From Cyanophora paradoxa (lineage: Eukaryota; Glaucocystophyceae; Cyanophorales; Cyanophoraceae): DNA of 64,000 nt. The notes under the pieces are model-generated. The model was not told where the DNA came from and ran no database searches. It saw nothing but the letters and a program-made list of their open reading frames with translations. Position numbers and translations under genes: made by a program. This document shows positions 28,738 to 37,449 of the stretch, piece after piece. Location: the NCBI GenBank assembly GCA_004431415.1, contig QPMI01000039.1, forward strand, positions 248,001-312,000. Reading direction: 5' to 3'. Within the stretch, counting starts at the first letter, position 1. Each line of letters starts with the position of its first letter.

Positions 28738-29166
28738 ATGGTGAATACTCGGAAATCAAACCAAGAGCTTATCGCTATTCAGAAAGGCGAACCTGTCCCA
28801 CAGGTTGAAAAGAAAACGACATTAACAGAGGAAGAACGGGAAGAAAAGGCAAGAATTAGAAGAGCAAAAGATGCGGAGAGGAAGCGTATTAAGTATCAGG
28901 AGATGAAACAACAGAGACTTGCAAATGGTGAGGAAACGATTAATCCGCCGGAAGTTTTGGAAAAGATGGCTTTGTATAGACAGCGTCGATATGCGGAGGA
29001 TGAAGAGTTTAGAAACAAAAGGAAAGAGTTGACACGTAACTATCGGGAACGGAAACGCAATGGAAATGTTTCTAATAAGCAACAGACAGAGAAGAAGAAC
29101 GGGAGACCCCGTAAATACAATGCTTATAATCCAGATGTATCATTGGAAAACATCGTAGCGAATTGA
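28738..29166 (+). CDS. AT-hook KSNQ-family protein
   Basis: 142 aa from the ATG at 28738; a TTG-initiated extension exists but is not needed. N-terminal RKSNQELIAIQKGE, a long charged helix (EEREEKARIRRAKDAERKRI), then an AT-hook (KKNGRPRKYN, about 122-131). It is a paralogue of the protein at 21832. A chromatin or AT-rich-DNA-binding role is likely in an AT-rich element with iterons. A TATA-like tatataag lies about 65 bp upstream. Confidence 0.7.
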   Translation: MVNTRKSNQELIAIQKGEPVPQVEKKTTLTEEEREEKARIRRAKDAERKRIKYQEMKQQRLANGEETINPPEVLEKMALYRQRRYAEDEEFRNKRKELTRNYRERKRNGNVSNKQQTEKKNGRPRKYNAYNPDVSLENIVAN

Positions 29167-29283
29167 TCAATAAGAGGTGAAAAAATGACGCTTTACTTTC
29201 TCTTTTTTTATAACCTAAGGCAAATCATTAAAGTGCCGTGGGCAACCGAAAAGCATTTAAGGAAGAAGCAAATAGATAAGGTA

Positions 29284-32222
29284 ATGGGATTCAGAAATCT
29301 TCATATTAATTTCTCTGAGAAAGGTAAGAACCAATCGCTGAAAATGAACGCTAACACGAAAATCGCAACTCCCTGTGAGAGACTCGGTGACCTACGCAAA
29401 TTTACAGGTGAGAAACATAATTGGGGTTCTTTCCTCCATTGTCTCACTCCGAATACTGACAGCGAGACTGTCATGGAGTATTTCGACCATCAGATTACGG
29501 AAAGGATTAATGATGATTTGAAGAAAGGCAAAAAACCGACCTACGCCGAATGCATTCAGCCGAACGAAATCACCCGTGTCTATCTGGATTATGACGGTTA
29601 CGTGGATCTTAAACCGAATGTTGCCGATAACTACAAGGAAGCCGATGAATTCATCCGTGAAATGCGCAAGAGACTACACGAACTCACCGGTGCTACCATT
29701 GCTGTTTCTGTGCGTCATCGTTCTGTTTATTTCGTTAAGGAAGAAGTGACCCAATTTAAGGTATCGGGGCATTTCGTCTTTACCGATCTGTGCTGTCGTC
29801 ATGAAGACATCCCGAAATTCTTAAATGTAATCGGACTTACGCCAAATGTCGATTATGACCCGCTCGTTTATAAGACAAGGCAGGCGCTTGTTTGTCTGGT
29901 AGTTGCAAGGGTAAATGGTTGGATTCCCAAAACAAAACTAAACGCGATGTTGATAAGGATGTAGTATTTACCAAGTTTGTGGATTGCGAAAGCATGTATG
30001 ACAGCGACTTTTTCGCGCAATTCACCGATTGCCCCACTGTGCTTATCGATGAATCAAACATGTATATGTTTGATGCTAACCTAACCCAAGATGAGAAAAA
30101 CGAACGGTCGGCAAAGGCGAAAGTTGCAGAAGAGCAGATGAAGGAGGAAGGCAAGACTGAAACCAAGAAGGAGACCGCAACCACGACCAAGAAGGAGACG
30201 ACCAAGACAACCAAGAAGGAGACGGCGACGACAAGCAAAAAAACAACAAAGAAAACGGAGAGTGAAGAGCAGCCGGAGGAGTCCAATAACGTTTCATTTG
30301 AGAAACTGAGAGAAGTCGTGATGGGTCTCAGTGCTGAAAGATCGGATACATACGAAGGTTGGCTTAATGTTGGTTTCGCAATCGCAAATGTTGGAGAGGA
30401 AAACAAGATACCACCCACGAAACAGGAGGCGCTGTTTCACGAATACTCAGAGAAAAGCCCGAAGTATGATTACGACGAAACCGCGAGCAAATGGATGAGT
30501 ATCCGCAAAGGCAAAAAATCCGGTTCTGAAAACAAAAGTATAACTTTCGGGTCACTTGTGCATTATCTGAAAGAGGATAACCCGGACAAGTATTACGAAC
30601 TGTTTAAACGAAGCCGACAGTTTGCATTTATCGATGAGGAGGCGTGTATGGATGAGAATGACTATTCCGATGTTAGCGCCATGAATGATAAGATGGCTCA
30701 AATCAAATTAGAGATGGATAAGACGCTATTAAGTCAAGGTCTCCAACTTCCTGTTAGCAAGATCTGTAAAGCATTAATTGGCTACAAAGTGCGGTTTTCG
30801 CGCGGTCTGTGGTTGATCCTGAATGAGAAAACCGGATTTTGGAAGGTAGACAATGCATACGATGGTGGTATGATAAGACTTATCGGTGAGGTGGTCGGGA
30901 AAGCATACTTAGACCGTGGTAACTATTGGACATGCAAGGCAGCAAAGGCGGAGGATCAGAGCGATAAAAAAGAGTTTGCCGCAAGGGCAGCCGCCTGTGC
31001 GAAAATTGCAGCGAAACTTAACAGTGGAGGATACGCAAAGGGACTTCTTCCATATCTCTCTGATTACCTTTACGATGAGACCTTCGCTGATAGGTTGGAT
31101 TCAGTCCCAAATATTGTCGGCTTTAACGATGGGGTTTATGATTTGAACACATTTGAGTTCCGTAATGGTCGGTCTTCTGATATGATGACTAAGACGGTCG
31201 GTTATAATTATAACACTCCTGTGGATCCTAAGAAGGTCGAACGACTCAATGACTTCTATATAGATATCACAGGTGACAGGGAGGAGCTCGCAAGATACAT
31301 TAAGGCCGTTTATGCCAAGTCTCTTACAGGTCAAAATAACATGCAGTTTTTCTACATGTTTACGGGTATCGGCTCGAACGGAAAGAGCGTAAGCGAAAAT
31401 TTCATGCATAAGACATTTGGCGATTACTCGCGAAATATGAGCATTGGGATTTTCACAAAGGAGGATAAAGGTAATGGAATGATTCCGGAACTTGCGAATA
31501 AGCAAGGTGTTAGGCTCGTCCATACAAACGAACCAAACACGGGCAGCAAACTGTTGGCTGGACAAATCAAGAATTTCACAGGTGGTGATGAGATTACGAC
31601 ACGAACCCTTTTCAAAGAACCCATTTCATTTAATCCGATGTTTGTTATCATCATTCTTTGTAATAACAATCTTGAATTGGACCAGCCCGATAACGCGATA
31701 GCTCGCCGTTTCCGTTCTGTTCCGTTTCAGCAGATTTATGCCGTTGAACCCAAGCCTGGACAGAAGAAAGCGGACAAAGACCTTATTGGCTTGCTGAATC
31801 CCGAGAATGACGTAAACGGTGAATGGCGCAGGGCAAACATGGAGATTCTCATAGATATGCTTAAAAATCATGATGTCAAGCATATTCTCGACCATCCACC
31901 TAAATGCATCCTTGAACATTCCGCTAATTATCTTGCCGATAGCGACCGCATCGGCACATTCCTAAGGGATAACTACGCTTTGGCAAATGATAGCACGAAA
32001 TACATAATTTGCGATGATCTGTTTAAGGATTGCGCCAATACCATGCGTGATGTCGATAGAAGAACGCAAATAACGGGACGCGCTGTAAGCAATAAGGTGA
32101 TGGAGGTGTTTAAGATTGGCTCAACAGTTAAAAAGATAGGTGGGAAATCAAAGCGTGTCTATCTCAATCTCACAAAAGTTCACGCTAATGATTTCGAAGA
32201 CGACGACGAAGATGTAGAGTAA
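29284..32222 (+). pseudogene. D5-type primase-helicase, frameshifted left-arm copy
   Basis: Same gene as the intact 37450-40389. One G is missing at 29898-29899 (tctggtag against tctgggtag), breaking the frame between the primase half (to 29964) and the remainder (29892-32222). Everything else, including Walker A and the C-terminus, matches the right-arm copy. Confidence 0.85.
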
Positions 32223-32395
32223 AACCGTTTGGAAAATATACTATTCATATCTTTTTTATCATTATGAACCATAAGATTGGTTCTTAATTGAAGGTTACTA
32301 CGATCAAATGCGAGTTACATTTAGTGGTTGCTTTGCGTTCCCGTTTCTCTCTTACCTTTTTCAGTGTGGAAATCCCTAATCTCTGTATTATCAGC

Positions 32396-32590
32396 TGGCG
32401 TGAGTTGCGGTTACTTAACTTTTCAAATTCTTTCTGAGAGAACTCCTGGGGGGGTCTTTTTTTAGGTGAAGGTATAAAACATGCGTAACCTCGTGACTTT
32501 CGTATCCTGATAGAGTTTATGGTCTCTTTTTTGTATTTTTTAAGGTAACCTTTCTTTTTCATTCGTAACCTCTGTAACCTTCTTATATAT
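32396..32590 (-). repeat. Dispersed repeat, copy C (5'-shortened)
   Basis: C-type copy with gagttgcggttacttaac and a long G run (cctgggggggtc). It lacks the first 70 bp or so of types A and B, and lies between the primase-helicase and the 32726 gene. Confidence 0.75.
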
Positions 32591-32725
32591 ACATAATTAT
32601 CATTTGTTTCTTATTTTTCTCATTGTCGCCGTTATTAAAATGTAGGTAAGACATCGTAAAATCTGAAAAAAATGACATGTTAAATACATATAAGGTTGTG
32701 GTGATATATTCATTTGACAATTAAG

Positions 32726-32965
32726 ATGACTTGCAAACTCCCCGAACGCATCGACATGGGTGAATATCTCATTAAAGACCTTCCGGAAGAAATTAAACCT
32801 CTTGCTCGCAAAATGGACTTACAAGGAATTCAAGAATACTATGAGAGAACTTACCCGGATTTATTCAAGAAAAAGCGACGTGTAGAATCATCAAAGGTCG
32901 AACCATCAGAAAGTATCACTATTCAGGTGCCAAAAGGTGTTAAGGTCAAAATTCAAAGAATCTAA
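32726..32965 (+). CDS. Unknown 79-aa protein, left-arm copy
   Basis: ATG at 32726. MTCKLPERIDMGEYLIKDLP, later TYPDLFKKKRRVESSKV and a Val/Lys tail. Short, acidic then basic, unrecognised. A TATA-like acatataagg lies about 40 bp upstream. The right-arm copy is 36706-36945. Confidence 0.5.
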   Translation: MTCKLPERIDMGEYLIKDLPEEIKPLARKMDLQGIQEYYERTYPDLFKKKRRVESSKVEPSESITIQVPKGVKVKIQRI

Positions 32966-33028
32966 CACGCTTTACAAGAAAAAAACATATATAACACATT
33001 GTTAATAGATACGAAAGAACATTTGATA

Positions 33029-33340
33029 ATGAAGCGATTCTTTACTATCAGAGAGCATGAAGCTATTCATTTTTCTATGCGGTTTTTTGAGAATCCAGAA
33101 AACAGATGTATGGATAAATTCGAAGACTTCTGTAAAGAATTTACCCAAATCGCTTATGGTAACACCAAATTATGTAATCCATCAAGAAACCAATTGTTAA
33201 AAGACCATTTCCAAACAATGCTTTTATCATTTGATGCAGATAACTCAAAGAATCATAAAACAGTCACAGGTTCTATAAGGGAGCGTCTCCAAGACAAATT
33301 AGCAAAACGTAGAATATCACAATGTGTAACCTGTTCTTAA
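33029..33340 (+). CDS. Unknown 103-aa protein (RF-NR-DKF family), left-arm copy
   Basis: ATG at 33029 (MKRFFTIREHE). Core MRFFENPENRCMDKFEDFCK, then SIRERLQDKLAKRR. It is a paralogue of the centre gene at 34375, which has METFLSKEENRRLDKFDEFY and PVRGRLQKKLADR at the same spacing. Function unknown. Confidence 0.55.
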   Translation: MKRFFTIREHEAIHFSMRFFENPENRCMDKFEDFCKEFTQIAYGNTKLCNPSRNQLLKDHFQTMLLSFDADNSKNHKTVTGSIRERLQDKLAKRRISQCVTCS

Positions 33341-33389
33341 AAAGCATTTAAAGACGTCTTAACTCTTATAATAAAACGAATCATCAGAG

Positions 33390-34121
33390 ATGGATTGTGT
33401 CATTTGTTTGAACAAGCTGAACCCAAAGAAGGTTACCAAACTCGAATGCGGTCACAAATTCTGTAAGAAGTGTTTTGATGATTGGGATAAAGCGAATGTA
33501 TCACGCTACGATCTCCTACCAATCTGTAAAGGCAAACCGTTTTGTGATTCAGATGACGCTTTCCTAATCAATCTTTCTCTATCGAAATCATGGGTAAGTT
33601 GTCCTCTCTGTAAACAAGATCACACTTATATGAATTGGGAGACTTTCCATGGTAAGAAGAAGAAACCCGTTTTAAAGAAAGTGATATGTAAGATTTGGTT
33701 CGCTAAGGAGGACTGCGGAGATGTAGACGCTTGTGATCTTATCACAGATCAGAGACATTTAATAAAGTATATACCACTGAGCGATAGGAAATTAATGAAA
33801 GAGGGGAAAGATCCAAAATACGACCATTCGTATAATGTGATTACCTATTTTGAGAAATGCATAGCTGAACACGTAACAGACATACACATGAATAATTGTA
33901 TGTGTAATGATAAGAAATGTAGCAAAATATTCCCTGTGTCTGCGAAAGAGTGCAATTGTCTTAATCATACAACCCCTTGGGATTTCGAGAATTGGCTAAA
34001 AACATTTAATCCCGACTCGAAAGATTGGATGGATAGAATGACATTCTATAACAAAACTAAATATCACATCTCTACGGGTCAATTGAGAATGCGAACGCGT
34101 GAGAACACCGCAAATTCATAA
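33390..34121 (+). CDS. N-terminal RING-finger protein, left-arm copy
   Basis: 243 aa. Residues 3-77 form a RING finger with a long insert (CVICLNK, LECGHKFCKKCFDDW, SCPLCKQDHTY). More Cys/His motifs follow near 160-195 (CMCNDKKC, CNCLNH). Probably an E3 ubiquitin ligase directed at host or viral proteins, which is inference. It differs from the right-arm copy (35550-36281) at several residues, unlike the other arm genes. Confidence 0.75.
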   Translation: MDCVICLNKLNPKKVTKLECGHKFCKKCFDDWDKANVSRYDLLPICKGKPFCDSDDAFLINLSLSKSWVSCPLCKQDHTYMNWETFHGKKKKPVLKKVICKIWFAKEDCGDVDACDLITDQRHLIKYIPLSDRKLMKEGKDPKYDHSYNVITYFEKCIAEHVTDIHMNNCMCNDKKCSKIFPVSAKECNCLNHTTPWDFENWLKTFNPDSKDWMDRMTFYNKTKYHISTGQLRMRTRENTANS

Positions 34122-34369
34122 CATGTCCCTCTTTCAAACGCACTTTAATATGGGTCTTTTTTTCAAACCTTCACATGAACGTGTAGTTTTGCTTCACACA
34201 ATCGTGTAGGTTTTCGTATTGGTCTATGTCGTGGAATGATTCAAGAAATAACGTTTTTCACAATTAACATCTTTCACAACCCGATGATACAATCAAGAAA
34301 TACTCGATTGAATCCATAAAAAACACCAAACCATAACTACACATAAACCATTCAGTGTTACACTTTCCC
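34122..34369. other. Non-coding inner end of left arm
   Basis: No ORF. It is mirrored at 35302-35549. The last shared bases are gtgttacactttccc, where the inverted arms stop. Confidence 0.6.
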
Positions 34370-34374
34370 GGGAA

Positions 34375-34713
34375 TTACATAACATTCTGTTCATCATTTG
34401 TTAAACTCTTTGCCTTTGCGCGATCCGCTAATTTCTTCTGTAATCTTCCACGGACAGGTTCCGCAAAACCGTATTGTCCATCTTCCCATTGCATTATAAT
34501 ATTGATAAACCTCTGCCGGATCGATTCTTTAACAGAAGGGTTAAATTTCCTACCATTGTTTCCTCCATAATGTTGAATGATTCCCTCATAAAACTCATCG
34601 AATTTATCTAATCTTCTATTCTCTTCTTTTGAGAGGAAAGTTTCCATAAATCTATGCGATTGTATAACATTGCGTCCGGTTTGTTTGGAACACTTCCCGT
34701 TCATCCTTTTCAT
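34375..34713 (-). CDS. Unknown 112-aa protein in the unique centre
   Basis: ATG at 34713. Basic N-terminus (MKRMNGKCSKQTGRNVIQSH), then FLSKEENRRLDKFDEFYEG, and GRLQKKLADRAKAKS near the end. It is a paralogue of the arm genes at 33029 and 36642. One of only two genes present once in the element. Confidence 0.55.
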   Translation of the reverse strand: MKRMNGKCSKQTGRNVIQSHRFMETFLSKEENRRLDKFDEFYEGIIQHYGGNNGRKFNPSVKESIRQRFINIIMQWEDGQYGFAEPVRGRLQKKLADRAKAKSLTNDEQNVM

Positions 34714-34958
34714 AAACGTAACAAAACCTTTTTAAATCTTTTTCAATTTTCGCCCACAAAACTGCATTTCAAATGAATATATGTGCGTCTTTCTCTTTCA
34801 TATTATGTGCATTTCTTACATAGATATTCGTAACACAAAGCACAATCAGGCGAAGCATTGGAGATCGAATTTTCAGTAAAAAAGTGATCGTGTTTGCAAT
34901 AGAAACATTGGGTAGACATTCATAGGATTTAAAAGAAATCCGACAAGTAGTTATAACG

Positions 34959-35282
34959 ATGGGTAAGAGAAAAGCGAATGAATGGCGAACTGTATTTGTC
35001 GGTGCTAAAAGCGAACGCCCAATTGTTTCTATGGTCAATAAAACCGTCGGTGAATTAAAACAAACACCTTTTCAAAGAGCAAAAACCAATGAAATGTATG
35101 AAAGAATGGGAACCCGAAATTGTTGTATGATTTGTGGAGATACGGAAAAACTCAAACCGATGTCTCAGGGACTCCTTTGTGAATTCTGTTATAATTATCA
35201 AAAAGGTATGTCTTCGGAATCAGATGTAAGCATAAATAATCCTGCAAGTTTGATCCAATTTTTGCGAATGCAAGGGTTGTAA
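34959..35282 (+). CDS. Small zinc-ribbon-like protein in the unique centre
   Basis: 107 aa. Basic start (MGKRKANEWRTVFVGAKSER), then two CxxC-type pairs (CCMICGDTEKL and GLLCEFCYNY). Probably zinc-binding; not recognised. It diverges from the 34375 gene. Confidence 0.55.
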   Translation: MGKRKANEWRTVFVGAKSERPIVSMVNKTVGELKQTPFQRAKTNEMYERMGTRNCCMICGDTEKLKPMSQGLLCEFCYNYQKGMSSESDVSINNPASLIQFLRMQGL

Positions 35283-35549
35283 TCTGAATCAATCGGGAAA
35301 AGGGAAAGTGTAACACTGAATGGTTTATGTGTAGTTATGGTTTGGTGTTTTTTATGGATTCAATCGAGTATTTCTTGATTGTATCATCGGGTTGTGAAAG
35401 ATGTTAATTGTGAAAAACGTTATTTCTTGAATCATTCCACGACATAGACCAATACGAAAACCTACACGATTGTGTGAAGCAAAACTACACGTTCATGTGA
35501 AGGGTTGAAAAAAAGACCCATATTAAAGTGCGTTTGAAAGAGGGACATG

Positions 35550-36281
35550 TTATGAATTTGCGGTGTTCTCACGCGTTCGCATTCTCAATTGACCCGTAGA
35601 GATGAGATATTTAGTTTTGTTATAGAATGTCATTCTTTCAATCCAATCTTTCGAGTCGGGATTAAATGTTTTTAGCCAATTCTCGAAATCCCAAGGGGTT
35701 GTATGATTAAGACAATTGCACTCTTTCGCAGACACAGGGAATATTTTGCTACATTTCTTATCATTACACATACAGTTATTCATGTGTATGTCTGTTTCGT
35801 GTTCAGCTATGCATTTCTCAAAATAGGTAATCACATTATACGAATGGTCGTATTTTGGATCTTTCCCCTCTTTCATTAATTTCCTATCGCTCAGTGGTAT
35901 ATACTTTATTAAATGTCTCTGATCTGTGATAAGATCACAAGCGTCTACATTGCCGCAGTCCTCCTTAGCGAACCAAATCTTACATATCACTTTCTTTAAA
36001 ACGGGTTTCTTCTTCTTACCATGGAAAGTCTCCCAATTCATATAAGTGTGATCTTGTTTACAGAGAGGACAACTTACCCATGATTTCGATAGAGAAAGAT
36101 TGATTAGGAAAGCGTCATCTGAATCACAAAACGGTTTGCCTTTACAGATTGGTAGGAGATCGTAGCGTGATACATTCGCTTTATCCCAATCATCAAAACA
36201 CTTCTTACAGAATTTGTGACCGCATTCGAGTTTGGTAACCTTCTTTGGGTTCAGCTTGTTCAAACAAATGACACAATCCAT
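35550..36281 (-). CDS. N-terminal RING-finger protein, right-arm copy
   Basis: Same length and architecture as 33390-34121, with substitutions (for example NVDACD for DVDACD, EHETD for EHVTD, WIERM for WMDRM, KYLIS for KYHIS). These are true differences between the arms, not indels. Confidence 0.75.
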   Translation of the reverse strand: MDCVICLNKLNPKKVTKLECGHKFCKKCFDDWDKANVSRYDLLPICKGKPFCDSDDAFLINLSLSKSWVSCPLCKQDHTYMNWETFHGKKKKPVLKKVICKIWFAKEDCGNVDACDLITDQRHLIKYIPLSDRKLMKEGKDPKYDHSYNVITYFEKCIAEHETDIHMNNCMCNDKKCSKIFPVSAKECNCLNHTTPWDFENWLKTFNPDSKDWIERMTFYNKTKYLISTGQLRMRTRENTANS

Positions 36282-36330
36282 CTCTGATGATTCGTTTTAT
36301 TATAAGAGTTAAGACGTCTTTAAATGCTTT

Positions 36331-36642
36331 TTAAGAACAGGTTACACATTGTGATATTCTACGTTTTGCTAATTTGTCTTGGAGACGCTCCCTTATAGAA
36401 CCTGTGACTGTTTTATGATTCTTTGAGTTATCTGCATCAAATGATAAAAGCATTGTTTGGAAATGGTCTTTTAACAATTGGTTTCTTGATGGATTACATA
36501 ATTTGGTGTTACCATAAGCGATTTGGGTAAATTCTTTACAGAAGTCTTCGAATTTATCCATACATCTGTTTTCTGGATTCTCAAAAAACCGCATAGAAAA
36601 ATGAATAGCTTCATGCTCTCTGATAGTAAAGAATCGCTTCAT
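36331..36642 (-). CDS. Unknown 103-aa protein (RF-NR-DKF family), right-arm copy
   Basis: Identical in translation to 33029-33340. ATG at 36642. Confidence 0.55.
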   Translation of the reverse strand: MKRFFTIREHEAIHFSMRFFENPENRCMDKFEDFCKEFTQIAYGNTKLCNPSRNQLLKDHFQTMLLSFDADNSKNHKTVTGSIRERLQDKLAKRRISQCVTCS

Positions 36643-36705
36643 TATCAAATGTTCTTTCGTATCTATTAACAATGTGTTATATATGTTTTTTTCTTGTAAA
36701 GCGTG

Positions 36706-36945
36706 TTAGATTCTTTGAATTTTGACCTTAACACCTTTTGGCACCTGAATAGTGATACTTTCTGATGGTTCGACCTTTGATGATTCTACACGTCGCTTTT
36801 TCTTGAATAAATCCGGGTAAGTTCTCTCATAGTATTCTTGAATTCCTTGTAAGTCCATTTTGCGAGCAAGAGGTTTAATTTCTTCCGGAAGGTCTTTAAT
36901 GAGATATTCACCCATGTCGATGCGTTCGGGGAGTTTGCAAGTCAT
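36706..36945 (-). CDS. Unknown 79-aa protein, right-arm copy
   Basis: Identical in translation to 32726-32965. ATG at 36945. Confidence 0.5.
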   Translation of the reverse strand: MTCKLPERIDMGEYLIKDLPEEIKPLARKMDLQGIQEYYERTYPDLFKKKRRVESSKVEPSESITIQVPKGVKVKIQRI

Positions 36946-37081
36946 CTTAATTGTCAAATGAATATATCACCACAACCTTATATGTATTTAACATGTCATT
37001 TTTTTCAGATTTTACGATGTCTTACCTACATTTTAATAACGGCGACAATGAGAAAAATAAGAAACAAATGATAATTATGTA

Positions 37082-37275
37082 TATATAAGAAGGTTACAGA
37101 GGTTACGAATGAAAAAAGAAAGGTTACCTTAAAAAATACAAAAAAGAGACCATAAACTCTATCAGGATACGAAAGTCACGAGGTTACGCATGTTTTATAC
37201 CTTCACCTAAAAAAAGACCCCCCCAGGAGTTCTCTCAGAAAGAATTTGAAAAGTTAAGTAACCGCAACTCACGCC
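37082..37275 (+). repeat. Dispersed repeat, copy C, right arm
   Basis: Mirror copy of 32396-32590. Confidence 0.75.
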
Positions 37276-37449
37276 AGCTGATAATACAGAGATTAGGGAT
37301 TTCCACACTGAAAAAGGTAAGAGAGAAACGGGAACGCAAAGCAACCACTAAATGTAACTCGCATTTGATCGTAGTAACCTTCAATTAAGAACCAATCTTA
37401 TGGTTCATAATGATAAAAAAGATATGAATAGTATATTTTCCAAACGGTT

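Larger units (their letters stand above)
24393..29156. repeat. Tandem duplication, copy 2 (4.76 kb)
   Basis: Direct repeat of 19631-24392, one base longer. Its right end runs on into the original sequence (catcgtagcgaattg) and the primase-helicase gene. Confidence 0.92.
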
